A model generated the notes under the pieces. It saw only the letters and a list, made by a program, of their open reading frames with translations. It was not told the DNA's origin and did no database searches. The position numbers and the translations under genes were made by a program. From contig JARHVA010000316.1 of the NCBI GenBank assembly GCA_037957365.1, positions 1,488,001-1,552,000 on the forward strand: DNA of 64,000 nucleotides, in the 5' to 3' direction. The stretch is from Torreya grandis (taxonomy: Eukaryota > Streptophyta > Pinopsida > Cupressales > Taxaceae). This document shows positions 36,301 through 50,899 of the stretch, one piece after another; position 1 is the stretch's first letter, and each line of letters starts with the position of its first letter.

Positions 36301-39300
36301 TTTAAAACTTAGACGTCATAATGACAGTCTTTAAGAAAATTCCCTTGTCACTTGATACGTTTCAAAAAAAAATTCACCCTGTATTTTACGTTTAAAATGG
36401 TTAAAAACGCCTAAACCAGCGTCAAATTTAATCCCTATGGCAGGGCATCATGGTCGACTGATGTGATATGCCACGTTCAAATTTCCATCGACTAAACGTA
36501 AAAATGATAGCAGACAAATTTACGTACGCTCTCCACTTTAGACGTCAAATCAACACAGTGAATTCTTGGGAAGTCATCACGGTCGACTGATGGGCAATGG
36601 CTACCCATCTCTTTATGAGGTGTCACTAATGACTGATAAGACATTGCACGACTGAATGAATAACTAGACATCGCCAATGGAAAAATGAGTGGAAAATATT
36701 ATTGGTTGTTTAGCAATCCACCACATATAATTGACGTATCAGGGTACCAAAGATTCGGTGGAGATTTAGCATGTGACTGATGATTATCACGTCCAATAGA
36801 CGATATGCTTTTTAAAAGCCGGATTCGGTGGATATTTGAAACGACATAAGTCGGTGGTAGGTGATAGAGATGAAATCCAAAATTCAAGAGACGCTTTAAA
36901 AGGTCGGCAAGTGTAACATTAGCGAATCTTTAAAATGGTTCGACTATACCTGAGCGAGCTTTTTTCCTTGCTTCGAACACACGATCATGCGAATCACTTA
37001 GCCCGTCTATATTCAATTATCCAGTTAAAAATGATTATAAACGTATTCAAAATTTAATTCGCCTGGCCTTATTAAAAATATTCAAAAATATATTCAAAAT
37101 TTAATATATATTTTTTTTCAAAATTTAATATATATATTTTTAATTATATTTGAAAATAAGTATATATTTAAATTAATAAGTTTTTTTGGGTTAAATATAT
37201 AATGGATTTACAAAACTGAGTAAGCACACATCTAAATTAGTGAGCTTTTTGAGTTAAGCAATTACGAGTAAGGGGCATTCACGTTATCAAAATCACATAG
37301 GGCACGACCTTGATTTTAACTGCTTGACTCTTTGTGTCAAGTATCTAAAGGAATTTGCACCTTAGTAGATAGATATAAGCAACCATCATCCTTACCAGTT
37401 AGACTACAACCATTTCGATTAATAAACAAATTTTATTTAAAGAAGAGTTTATAAAACAAGAATCGTGATGTAGTTTTATTCCCTGGTTTTAAGAAGAATA
37501 TTTAAAGTGAAAGAACTTTGACAAGCATCACCAACCCAACGGTTCAGGGTGAAGAGTTTCTCCATGAAAGCATTTGGGCAAGACCTTGAGGCCGGGACAA
37601 TCAATTTACTATGAGTGATTGTGAAAAATTCATCGAGCATAGTCATTGTGACTTAATTATTATTACTAAAACTATATACGACTATATGATTTATAACTTA
37701 GACTTAGTAGCTTATCATTTTACAATGTAAGGTTTCATTTTTTGTGGTGGCCACAAATAATTCATGATGAGGCCACATGGTGCTTATTTCAATATTATAA
37801 CTATTATAACTATTAGTAGCCACATGTATCACCTTGAAAACTGCAAAAAATAATAATTTACAAACTTGGTGACTTGACACAAGTACATACAAATAATATA
37901 AAGATAATACCAATATGTGTGTGTGTGTGTGCGCGCGCGCTTATCTCAATATTATGACTATTATAGCTATTAGTAACCACATGTATCACCTTGGAAACTG
38001 AAAAAAAAAAAAAAAAAAAAAAAATTACAAAATTGGTGACTTGACACGAGTACATACAAATAATATAAAGATAATACCTATATATATATATATTAATTAG
38101 ATTAACACTTTATTACTTTATGTATGTCATGATTATGATCTACTTAGTTACTATAATTTATATGTGAGTTCATTTCTATTTTGGTAGTGCTGATAATTTG
38201 TGTACCTAGCTGCAAATTCTCAAATGCCATTTATGTGTTTTCAAAAATAAACCCCTAGTACTAATTGTTAAGACAAATTCACATTGAATTCATACTCTCA
38301 ATTCCTCAAACTCTCCCCATTTTATGTTATTAGAGGTATAAATCTAGTGAAACTAATCTAAATTGGTATGACTGTGGCATAGTCACTTAGTTCAGTAACC
38401 ATTCCATTTATATAATTTTAGAAATAGAGGCTTCCCTTCTCTACTTTAACCTTCCCTCTCTTTTGTGTTTTTTTAGTGGATCTAAAATGCCCCTTTCACC
38501 TTGTGTTTATTAAAAAAAAAAAAAATTAACCACTAAAGTATTCATAAATATCCTTAACTTATGTGAAGTACAACATATTGAACTTCTCATGATAATAGTA
38601 CATATCTTAGAGACTAATCACATATACCCCATTTATGAAGTCCAATACCTACAACTATTCCCTATGTTGATCATAAATTAGTCCTAAAATGGAGGTTAAA
38701 AGTTCATAGTTATCCCCACCTTCCCCTTTTCAAGGAATGCCCAATCTCATGGGCATCTCATAATAAGGGAAAAATTAGAGTGAACAATAATACCCATCCT
38801 AATTTATAAATGGTGTTGGATAACTATTTTGTTGTTTTTGGTGACATGCCAAAAGGACTTACACTAAGCTGATCACATTGTTTCCCTACAGAGGTTGCCA
38901 TTTGTTGATGATAAATTTTTCCTTATGCCCAGAATTGGGACCCTTATTTCTTTAATATTAAAAAAGTACCCAAGATTCTATACATATTAAATCATTTGAC
39001 TACATAGCTTTGATTTAATATACCATTACTTATGCTTCTACAATATTTGGTTAATCATTCATTTTGCAATAAGGATTTACAATTATAAATATTCATATTA
39101 TTACAAGTCTTGTTCAAATTTTATTTAGCAATGAATTATTGACCATGATTGATTCGATGATATCCAGACAAACCTTTGTTAAGGAAGCATGATCGAGCTT
39201 TTTAATGGATATAAATTAAAAAAAATTCATTGGATTTTATTAAACTAACATTATGTTGTGTTTAAGTCATCTGCTTGTAAAGTTTCACTTTAAAACTTTT

Positions 39301-39830
39301 TAAATTTGCTTAAGATGGGAATTGACATCTTTTAAAAGCTAACTTGGTTTCTTGATTGACCTTGTAGGACATCAAATTAAATCTATATTTTATGACACCT
39401 TATGGGACCTCAAATTTTAGACTATGACCCTAAAATGAGAGGTGTTCACCTCATTGAGCTTCACAATGCCTTAAAGATTCATTGCATCCCATACAAAACA
39501 CCTAGAGAAAATTTAACAAGTCCACAAGCTATGTCTAGATGTGTTTCAACCATGACTATCCATATTGAGATCAAGATGTGTAGCCATGAATCAATTCAAT
39601 TTTGCATGTTCAATCCATAAATATCCCCATTAATGTTTAGAAGAAAGGGGCATTAAAGAAGCATGGGAGGGCTTAAACTTGATATTTGTTCCATTTATGG
39701 ATTATAGATGCCACCCCACAAATGATGTCACTTGATGATGAAGATATTAGAAATGAATTTCGAATTAAGAATTCTTCAATAACTTCCATGGATTTTCCAC
39801 TTAAGCTTTTGATTTGGATTAATTTGCTTA
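36301..39830. other. Non-coding stretch with local repeats
   Basis: 36,430-36,610 has CATCATGGTCGACTGATG and CATCACGGTCGACTGATGG about 130 bp apart, and GATTCGGTGGA.ATTT occurs twice at 36,750-36,840. 37783-37912 and 37940-38076 are imperfect tandem copies (period 157 bp). A 72-codon frame at 39402-39620 matches nothing I know. No gene is supported. Confidence 0.5.
37914..37940. repeat. (TG)n(CG)n tract
   Basis: Alternating TG then CG dinucleotides, about 26 bp, at the joint between the two 157-bp tandem copies. Alternating purine-pyrimidine of this type can adopt Z-form DNA. A run of more than 20 A follows in the second copy at about 38,001-38,023. Confidence 0.85.
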
Positions 39831-39869
39831 AGTGAGGTTAATTAATTTTTATGCAATTCTAGATATCTT

Positions 39870-40652
39870 AGATTGTGTTGAGGCTGGCCTACCAGCTACC
39901 TACTTAGGTCTCCCACTCTCGGTCAAAGAGGTATCTTCAGGTTTTTGGAATGGTATTGTGGAACGTACACAGAGGAAACTTCTTGGGTGGAAGGGGAAAC
40001 TACTCAGTAGTGCGGGTATGCTGCAACTTCTTCGGATATCCTTGCAAGGTATTCCTACTTACTTCATGTCTCTTTTTAAAATTTCTACGTATTTTGCTGA
40101 AAAGCTGGAACAGATCCAAAGAAAATTTTATGGATGGGAGTGGAAGACAAACAGAGAATGTCTTTAGTCATATGGGAAAAAGTGTGTCTCCCAAAATCTC
40201 ATGGTGGACTTAATATAAGATCCATCAAGAATATGAATAAAGCCCTCCTCTCAAAAGTTTGTTGGAATCTGATTCACAACAACAGTGAGTGGGGGGAAAT
40301 AATGTATGCCAAATACATGCATAGCATTGATGATTCCAACTTTCTTCAACAGGCGGGATTACCCTAGGGGTCTGTGATATGGAATAAAATGCTAACAAGT
40401 AGAAGTCTTCTCAAACAGGGAATTAGGTGGAATCTTGGCAATGGCTGGCAAATTAAATTCTGGGAGGATAACTGGTTAAGGGACAAGCCTCTCATCTCCC
40501 AAGGAAACTATGGAGAAATTATAGGCCTCACTACTCAGTTCTTTGGTGATAGGGTTAGTGATTATATGGAAAATAAAAATGGAATAAGGAGCATATATCC
40601 TTTAAGGCTTCTCTTCAATATAAGGTACAATTATTTTGGTGCCCAAACTTAG
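39870..40652 (+). pseudogene. LINE (L1-type) reverse transcriptase C-terminal fragment
   Basis: Reads LPATYLGLPLSVKEVSSGFW, LLGWKGKLLSSAGMLQLLR, LQGIPTYFMSLFKI (39,880-40,100). After a frameshift near 40,130 it reads SLVIWEKVCLPKSHGGLNIRSI and KALLSKVCWNL, and after a TAG at 40365 GIRWNLGNGWQIKFWEDNWL (to about 40,490). These are the thumb and post-RT region of plant non-LTR retrotransposons, ahead of the zf-RVT domain. The catalytic fingers-palm part, endonuclease and ORF1 are absent: a 5'-truncated dead copy, also without a clear poly(A) tail. Confidence 0.88.
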
Positions 40653-41640
40653 AATAAGCTTTTGATCAAGCCAAAATATAATATTTACTTATGAATCAAT
40701 TTGAACAATCTCATAATACAATCAAGGAATATTTCAAAACTTAAACTCTCATAATAATCATTATAAATTATCAATCTAAATCCCCTTGAAAAATAATGTG
40801 AATAGCCAAATCTAATATTCAAAATCCCTCCAACCCACCCTTAATAGTCTTAGAAAAGAACAAATTATTATCTCTATATAAACCTTTTTATCTAGAATAA
40901 AGATATTTTCCAAATTTTACACTTAGTATGATTCTATGAAAGTAAACACTTCGCAATATTTACTACAATTTATCAAATGTTTATCAAGCCTAGCATGCAC
41001 TCAAACTTAAATAGACATAGCATAGAGTCTAAGGACTAGTCAAATGTGAATGAATTCCCATATCATTAATTTTTAAGATAAACTATTATAATTAATTTCA
41101 AAATCACATTTAGCTACAACAATTGAGAATAATTAGAATCAAAATATAGAAAGAGTTAAACTAGATATTTTCCCAATTTACAAGATAGAAGTTAAATCTC
41201 ATGTAATGAGTACTATAATATAGAACATCCATATCATTAATATAGGTATTGAGAGAACATAAACTTTAAAAACTCATAAAACATCTTATAAGATTACTAA
41301 AATGTTTGGAGTCTCAATATAAACTACTATGGTGACTTACCAAAAATACATTCAACTATAGTAATTAAGACCAATAAAATTAAACTATAGAAATGGTTAA
41401 ATTGGATATTTTATCAATTCAACTAATTCACAAGATGGTAGTTAAATCTCATGCAATTATTACTATAATCTATAACATCTAAAAAAATAATCTAGATATT
41501 GAGAACATAGAAACATATAAAAACTCACATAAATCCTAAAATATTTCTAAAGTTTGTTGAGTCTTTAATAATATTCCTCTCTAAAAGTGTTTACAATAAA
41601 ATTATCTATGAAAATATGGGCACTACCACATCTTATAAGA
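40653..41640. repeat. Non-coding, with a 240-bp imperfect tandem duplication
   Basis: About 41,104-41,340 and 41,346-41,580 share the order ...AAACTATAGAAA.GGTTAAA..GGATATTTT, ACAAGATGGTAGTTAAATCTCATG, ACTATAAT.TA.AACATC and a final GAGTCT. No coding signal. Confidence 0.55.
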
Positions 41641-41654
41641 GTAAATTTTTTTCA

Positions 41655-42855
<1,201 letters not shown>

Positions 42856-42859
42856 TTTA

Positions 42860-44038
42860 CTACAATTATTTTATAGTATATGTTAATCAATTTATAGCTT
42901 GCAATTCACTAGTTAGATTATTCAATTTTCCTCCATGGCATCATCATGGGCTTTACGATGCAACTTTATTTTATTTTATAGGTAAACACTTTTGAACCCA
43001 GAGCTATGAATCAAATAAACGCTTTTGATTGGAGTTGTGAACTAGTGTTGGGACACAAAAAGAGGCCCAATCCCCAACACATAAAAGCATGAAAACCAAA
43101 AAGAAGCGATGACCCACAAAAGATGACAAAATCCATATCGCTAAGGGAAAAGGTACAGACAAGGAACGGTTAATTAGAACAAAAATTTGGTTGCCAAATT
43201 TCTATCAAATAATAGTGACCAACTCAAAAGAGAAAACCATGTCCTTCGGTGAAACTTCAATCAACCCAACATGTAGAAGAACAGAAAAATGAAACAAGAA
43301 TGAAAACTTTCTCAAAGGGGTCTAGAGTAATGTGATACAGTCCTCAACCATAGGCTAAGGCTTGCATTCTCTCATGCCTTGAAAGAAGGTCCTTCGTGGT
43401 CAACTGGGAACCCTCTCTCACCATTTATTCCACCTCAGACCTCAATCTTTATGCCTTGAAGCATCTGCCATTCTTCTTAGCAGTGGTTCCTATGTCAGCT
43501 TTGAGTTTCCCATGACACATATGCAGAGTGACAACAACGAGAGGGAAGGGGGATGACATAGGAGGGTGGGAGGGCAATGAGGAGGGGACAACATGCAGGG
43601 GGTGGAGATGATGGGTCATTGGTCTTCATGATGGGGGCTAAAATAGGGGAAAGGGTGGAGGGCGAGGGAGGAGGAAGGACAAAGACGCTGCACCAATGCA
43701 AGACTATTTTGTTTTTGAACCACCACTAAGCCTTTTAGAAGAGTTTTCCATAACATTAGAAAGCAAGGGCTTGGTAGGGGAAGTTGAAGGCACCTACAAA
43801 AGATTTCACTGAGGAATGGTTGAGGACACCTCCTTCGAATAGTCCTCCGTAAGAATCTCCCTAGAAAAAGAAGGATGAAAAAACATGTCATGATTGCATC
43901 GCAAGAAAGCTTGATCAAGAGTCTCAACTTTCTTCTTCCAAATTTAGAAGGGTCGAGGAACAGAGGAATGACACATCCTAGAAGGCCATGAAACAATATG
44001 ATGGCCATGAAGGTTGTAGTGGACACAATGGAAGGTGT
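42860..44038. other. Unassigned flank of element 4
   Basis: The frame 43616-44026 on - (136 codons) has no recognised domain and low-complexity Ser/Pro/Leu ends. An overlapping frame on - reads WPSRMCHSSVPRP and FLRCNHDMFFHPSF, which might be LINE ORF1-like, but the match is too weak to call. GGTGT at 44034-44038 would be the target duplication of element 4; its partner is outside the window. Confidence 0.4.
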
Positions 44039-46295
44039 TGACGTAAAAGATTGTCACATCAATGAATCAATCATTTTGCCTATCATGAAGGTCAAATTGA
44101 ATCCTAAAGGTTTGTTTTGGATCCTAAAGATGCAAAAAGGTTTTATAATAATTCTGGGAAAATAAATAATAAGTTATCAACGTAACTTATTCCATCATCA
44201 CAATTGAGAATCTATATTTAATTAAGAATCAGTTGAAATAAGAATTTATAATCTATTCTATCCCACAAAGATAATCTATTAATTAGACAAACTCTTGAAG
44301 AATAAAAATCTAATTTTAAAATATGTGTATGAAAATACACTTAATTATATTTTCCATGGTTTATTATCCAATTAAGCATTACTTAACAAAAAAAAGATAA
44401 GAAAGGCAAACAACAACTAAGAAAGAGACAAGAAAGGGAAAACTGAACATAAAAGACTAACACAAAATAAAAGATAACAAGAGACAAAGTAAAGCTACAC
44501 TAAAATCTAGAAACTAAGAAATAAAATGCTATAAACAAATTACTAAAGCATATTAGAAATAAAGATAATGTAAATATGCAGAAATTAAAAGAAGCAAAGA
44601 ACAAAACTAAATTTAAGCAACTACTAAGAGAAACTAAAAGAAAATACACATAATAAACTATAAAAGACTTAATCTAAAACTAAACCATAAATATAATCAT
44701 AACCAAGGACATTTAAGAAAACATAAATTTATCTGTTAAAGTAAGTCAAATATTTACAAAAGAGATGTAAATCTCAACATGAGGGCCATCTTATCATAAA
44801 ATAGGTCTGAAATGGTAATTCCAACATTTCCAATACAAAACTTGAAAATGACAACTCAACAATTGAATAGATCAATGAAATGTCACAAATAATGTGAAGA
44901 TCATCATTTTCAGGTTGAATACTTTGAATTCTACAATAGGACTGTAAATAACAGTCATCAAAAGATATTAGACTTAGCAAACTTTAGATAATCAGTAATA
45001 TATGACAAATATAACTAGATATATCCGTGTTGCATAAGTTATTACTCAACTGTCAGATAAAGTACCATTGGGTATGTCTATAAAAGTTGTACTATCTCAG
45101 AGAAATTGCATAGAAAGAAGAGATGCATGAATGGCTTTAGAATAATACTTTAGTCCTCATTCCTTGTTGAACTTCTATCTTCAAATGAAAGTTTCAACTC
45201 CTTTTATCCTTCAACTTTAGTTTTGAAATAAGTTATTACTGACTTTAGTTAGTTATTAGTTAAGCTTAAAAAATTGACTTATAAAGTCAATTACTTAATA
45301 AATAGTATAATGAGAGATTAATTAAGACTCTAAAGTCTTAATTAAATCAAACTATTAAAATGAAAGAACCCGGGTACTAATCTTAATAGGTGGGGACCCA
45401 TCTTATTAACAATAAAGTAGGACACATAAATAATCATAAAAATAAATAATAAATTGATGAATCCTACTCTTGTTTAAACCATAATGCAATTTATACTTTA
45501 AACATAAATATATATTAATTATCTCTCAAAATATATGTTTTATCCATGTTTGCCAAAAATAAATACCAAGATAAGTTTTAAACTGTACCAAACTTAAAAT
45601 AAAACAAAGTTATTCCCAATAATCATCTGAATCTGATAAAACCTCTATAACAAGTTTGTCTTGTTGATCAAGAAAAACATTATATTCCATTTCAAATGCA
45701 AAAAAAGGTAGCAATCTGGTTCCTATCTCAGATGTATCATCATCAACCTCCAACTTTAGACTTTTAAACCCCCTGAGCTCATTTGATGCTTCAAATTCTG
45801 TCACTTTTCTAGAAGTGTTCTTCTTAGCAACATGATCAGACATATAAGTAGATTTCTTCTTACTACCAACATCTTGACCCCTCAAAATCAACCTTTCAAA
45901 CCTCAAGATTGGTTCACTATGAACTCCTGAAAGGTTCAATCTCTTACACTTCTCGCCAAGTTTAGTATTTGAAGGAGCATGGGTATCTCAGAGAGTGGTA
46001 ATGTTTCTAAAGTTTTTAGCATGAACTTCCTCTTTATTTAATTGATTTTTTGGTTGACTGTCAGGCAATTGACGATCAGGGAGTGGTTGGTCAACTAGTT
46101 CTCCTCTAAAAATAGGGGGCTATAACTACAGGGAAAGAACATGTTCAAGAAAATGCAAAGAACTATCTTGAGATTGAGCAGGGGCTCCAACTCTTTGCCC
46201 TCAAAATCCCCTGTGACCTTTATGGTTTCTAAAACCACCAAAACCTCTATGAGTAAGAAGGAAATTCAAGATATTCCAAAAATCAAGATTAGAAG
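44039..46295 (-). repeat. 3' LTR of element 4, part proved by alignment
   Basis: Matches 55503-57811 from end to end, with small indels. On the + strand it begins TGACGTAAAAGATTG, giving an LTR 3' end in CA. The LTR continues above 46,295, but the partner is cut there, so its true start (somewhere between 46,296 and about 49,500) is not determined. Confidence 0.85.
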
Positions 46296-46318
46296 CATCA
46301 AAATGAATAGACATTCTT
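45614..46318 (-). pseudogene. Sense ORF inside the element 4 LTR, copy 1
   Basis: An LTR-embedded reading frame of about 230 codons, same sense as the element, starts MSIHFDASNLDFWNIL (ATG near 46,313). It goes through a Gly/Arg/His-rich stretch HRGFGGFRNHKGHRGF (about 46,200-46,250) and a polar middle (QPLPDRQLPDSQPKNQ), and ends in an acidic tail EVLSDSDDYWE at 45,614. Stops: a TGA after HRGF, two in LSL..L.PP, and one in TTL.DTHAP. Without those the frame is continuous and aligns codon by codon with copy 2. No known domain; the RG/FGG stretch resembles RNA-binding RGG-type sequence only loosely. Confidence 0.55.
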
Positions 46319-49300
46319 ATACTCCAAGGGAATCTAAGCCCAAAATGTCTTGCACATAAACTAATCCCACTAGAGTTTCAACTATGCTTTGACTAACTTC
46401 CTTATTTTGACCTTTGACTCCATCCTCCATTATTACTATTCTCTGCTGGTTGTTCCCACCTAAGAATTTTGAAATAAACAATAATCTATAAAAAAAATAA
46501 ATTAAAAATATGAGCTTATAACCAAAAACTATTCATATTCCAAGAACATTTCTTGTTATTGAATTGTATCTGAAAACCCAAATTGATTTCCATATTCAGA
46601 ATAAAACCAATTTCATTCTTAAATTGTTTCCATATTTGAAATTGAATTATTCCAAAAAAATATTCAAAAAAAATTATATAACTGAGGAAATAATTAATCA
46701 TATCTTAATTTACTGCCTTCTTTTCAAACTTTGTTATGACCAGAAACAAAAATTCCTGACTTAGAATCAAAATCCAAAATATTCCAGAATCCACAAGCAA
46801 ACTACAATGAAATAGAAACTGAAAGTAACTTTCAACTTGTTTCATATTAGCACTTGTTTGTAATAATTCCAAATTATTTTGTATTCAACATCTCAACACT
46901 GAACCCAATAACCCATGAGAACAAAACCAATAATGAGATATCCAAAATCTGAAAACCCTCAACAAATAATTTTTACATGCCAATTATCCTTATCTTCTTC
47001 ATTCATGAAACATATTTCACTATCAATTTGCAATTAAATATTGCAAATATGATAAATGCAAGAAAACTAAGAATGAACCCTTATGCATGCATGAAACAAA
47101 CTTATTATCCACTCTGTTTAATACCAATATTACACAGTCCATGTCATATAAAAATTGAGAAGAGATGATAATGTAAAAATGTAGAGAAAACCATGTATTT
47201 AGAATGACAATAAACTATTATGCCCAAAACAAGTCTAAATTACCACAAGAACCTCCAAATTTATAAAAAATATTCAATAGAAAACCCGCATATCTATTTT
47301 GAGCCTCAAATATTCAAATGTCAAAAAACCCATATCTAAATTATTGCATATTCAAGGTATCATCTAGCCAAGAGAATGAACAGGCTTCAACAAAATTTCA
47401 CCAAACAACCAAAGAGTTCAAAACCAAAAAACAACCTTTCTGCAATCTATGATAAACATTAGACATTTCAAATACCCTACCCCATTTATAAATATATGTA
47501 GAGCTTGAAAATAAAATATTAAGTCTCTTAAACCATAAACTCCATTTTTAAGAAATGTCGACTGCATGTACATTTACCATATTTCCATTGAATATAGAAA
47601 AAATTTCAAATGTAACAACTTCCCAGGCGTCGAAATGAAATGAAAACAAAACCACCATACCTGAAATTGAATTTGAAACCCTGCTTGAATCTATTTGTTC
47701 CCCCTTCCTTCTATAATTTCCATCGAACTATAATTTTGCTTTCACCAAAGCTTTCAAAAATGACAACTGACTCAAAAAACTAACTTTTATTTGCCAACCT
47801 TGCCTCATAAATGCTTTGGGATACGTACTCGTCTCTCATTGGTTCTTACTAAATTCTACTAAAGTTATCAGTTTGATAAAATATTTTAACTAATTACCAA
47901 ACTTAGCATTTAATACTCTTTCCTATCAAATTCCATACTAAACAACGTGCTCCAAGGATATAAACAAGTCATTAATGTACCTTGCCACCAAGATTTCCAT
48001 GATCTGAAACATCTACAGATATTAAAAACAAACAATGCCACCTTACACAAACCTTGATGCCAATAATGCCAAGTCGCCCTTGTAAACTATCGACGTCATA
48101 CCTTATTCGAAACATACATGCCAACTTAACTTGTGAGGCTAGATTTAAGTATGTACATTGTTTATACTAATATTTTACATTTGAAAACTAAACCATCAAC
48201 CATGGTCCTTTATTCATTCATGATCATAAAATTAGGACCTTAGAATTTATTAATCCATGTGTTTAAAACCAAATCACGACAAGGTCCATGCAATGTTAAT
48301 AGAAGGCTAGGCTTAGTGAATGAACCAACATTCCTTTAACAAACTCATAATAATTAATGCATGTGAGGATGAATACATTGTCATTTTTATAGAAAATGTA
48401 TATATAACTAATGAGAATGTTCCTCAATGATTTTTTTAAATTGTCAAAGTCAGTATCATGCATCTGATATTGAATGAGATGGAATCATTAGATCAAAAAA
48501 TGCATCAAAGTGCTAAATCCTTATAATAACATGAGCAATCACTATTATTGTAGAACAATATCCATTTAAACTGTGAGATGAATAAGCCATATCTGATCTA
48601 TAAATAACAACTGAATCTTATGACAAAAACTGATATAGAATTATATGAAAGGTTGCAACAACTATATCAAAACTACAATGCAATACTTCCAAACATATCA
48701 CTGAAATAAATCAAATGTATATGAATTGTTACTTTCAACAAAACTGTAACTGATCATAAATATAACAATATATGCATATTTTATTCATTCATTCACTTTG
48801 TTTTTCAAAACCACTGAAAAAAATAATAGAATCGTCAATCAATTATAAGATTTCATAGTCAAAATGCATCTATTAATATTGCTAATAAATAAAGATCCTC
48901 GACATAGTTTTAGGCTTTATGATTAGGTCATCACTAAGGTAGAAATTATGATTTTGAAATTTTGGAGGGGTATAATAGACACAACATTAGTGACTTTGCT
49001 AGTCAATTTTATGAAATAAATTTGATTAGCAATAAATTTGTCTATATATAAAATGCAAATTTAGCTTGAGAGTGTGATCCAAGAAAATCATTTCTCAAGT
49101 AGCTAAGCATGAACCCATAAAAAGATGAATTCAAATAGGGATTGAATGTTTAGCCAGCATGGCATGAAGAAAGGGAAATAATTAACAAGAAAGTTCAGGC
49201 TGGATGCACAAGCAATTTATAAATGCCTTAAGAAAAAAATATGATGATGAAGTAACCCTCTCACAACCAAGTATAAAACAATCATATTATCATTTACTAT

Positions 49301-49534
49301 GATTTTAAATTTACAATAATATTCTCAAAATGAAAAATACTTACAATACTTTTGAAGTTTCTCATATCCTTCCTTCCAATGTGAACCTTTCAATTCAAAC
49401 CTTTCATTGGTATAATCAAAACAAAGCAAGAGAAACAAGCAAACAAACAAAAAATAATAATAATAAAAACAACAAAGAAAGAGAAACAAAACCAAAAATA
49501 AAGAGGAAGAAAACAAAAAAAACAAATAAAAAAC
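46296..49534. other. Element 4: upper LTR part and/or region between integrase and LTR
   Basis: 3.2 kb without a recognised gene. It must contain the polypurine tract and the start of the 3' LTR. A pyrimidine run on + at 47,699-47,713 (TTCCCCCTTCCTTCT) is a polypurine tract on -, but is not followed by TG. A/T-rich low-complexity frames at 49325-49567 are not genes. Confidence 0.45.
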
Positions 49535-50640
49535 ACTAATCATAAAACAATTTGAGATGGTGACCATTTATCGAATAACATAGCCAATTACCTTCAAGGT
49601 CTTTTAGATGAAAAGTATTATTACTAAGTATTGTAGTGATTCTATAAGGTCCAAGCCATAATAAATCAAATTTATGGCATTTTTCTGGATCTTCACGAGC
49701 TTTATCTCAATATAATACTAAATCTCCAACCTTAAACTTCTTATTAGACACCCTTTTATCAAAAAAATTCTTTAGCTTTTGCTTAGCCTTTTCTAATTTC
49801 TAAAGTGTAGTTACTTTGGATCCATCAAGTGCTATCAAGTCATATCATCTTTGCTCAATTAAATTTGCATCTTCTACATATTGCAAGGCAATTCTCACTA
49901 AAGAAATCTGGAGTTCTATAGGTAAAGTAGCTTCAAATCCATACACTAACATAAAAGGAGAATAACCAGTTGTTGCTTTAATGATAGTTTTATCAGTCCA
50001 TAAAGCTTTAAAGATTTTAAGATGCCAATTTCTTTTGTTATCACAAACTAACTTTTTCATTATAGAAATCAAATTTTTATTAGTGGACTCATCTTGTTCA
50101 TTCCCTTGTGGATAGTATTTTGATGAATGATTAGAAATAATATAATATTTTCCTAGAAATTTTAAAAATTCACTTAAAACAAACTGCGGTCTATTATCAT
50201 AAATAATATCGTATGGGACTCCAAATCTAAAAAAAAATTTAATTTTCTAAAAATGAAATCACTTCACATGTGACTAAATTTTTAAGAGCTTTAGCTTCAG
50301 GGCATTTAGTGAAGTAATATGTAGCTGTCAAAATATATCTATGACCTACAGATGATGGTGGATGAATATCTGAAATAAAATCGATGCCCCACTTAGTAAA
50401 AAGTTTTTCAGGAATAATTAGATTCAAAGGCATTGCTGGGAATTTATCCCTATCAACAAAGAGTTGACAAGAAATACAGGCACATTCTAATTTATAAGCA
50501 TTTTGAAATAAAGTGGGCCAATAATAACCAAATCTTAAAATTTTATAAGTTGTTATCTTTACAGCATAATGTCCACTGCAACTTCTTTCGTGACAACCTC
50601 TAAGCACCTTCTGTGTTTAATCATAAGTAAGACACCTTAA
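49535..50640 (-). pseudogene. Element 4 integrase
   Basis: Zinc region with HERSCSGHYAVKIT and CACISCQLF (50,607-50,440), core starting KWGIDFISDIHPPSS (first catalytic Asp kept), then DIIYDNRPQF (second Asp kept; usual NG changed to NR) and YYPQGNEQDESTNKNL (catalytic Glu kept). The C-terminal part is FFDKRVSNKKFKVGDLVL, GPYRITTILSN, ending HHLKLFYD with the stop near 49,535. Stops at about 50,239, between 50,239 and 50,072, at 49,845 and 49,800 interrupt it. The sequence is clearly diverged from the integrases of elements 1-3. Confidence 0.87.
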
Positions 50641-50899
50641 TAAAACACCATCACAATTACGATAAAATAAAAAGTTTTCTAGAAAAAAAAGTTTAATGCT
50701 TTTAACTGTAATGAATGTTTTTCTTTCTTATTAAATTTATTTGGGCAAGATTGATTTTAAAAATAGTAGACTAAATCATGATACTAATCATCCTTAGCCA
50801 ATAGACAATCCCAATCATTCATTTCATGCCTATACTTAAATTTTTCATTAAATTCATAAACTTTCATTGTTTTGAAATGAATTTTAGCATTTAATTTTT

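Noticed and set aside
39402..39620. 72-codon frame
   Set aside because: No homology recognised, no repeat partner, length expected by chance.
43616..44026. 136-codon frame on -
   Set aside because: No recognisable domain; composition and the competing frames do not support a gene. A LINE ORF1 remnant was considered but the similarity is too weak.
47690..47720. Polypurine tract of element 4
   Set aside because: A purine run exists on -, but no TG LTR start follows and there is no partner LTR sequence to confirm it.
49325..49567. 80-codon hydrophobic frame on -
   Set aside because: Homopolymer-rich T/A sequence overlapping the last codons of element 4 integrase; reads as poly-Phe/Leu.
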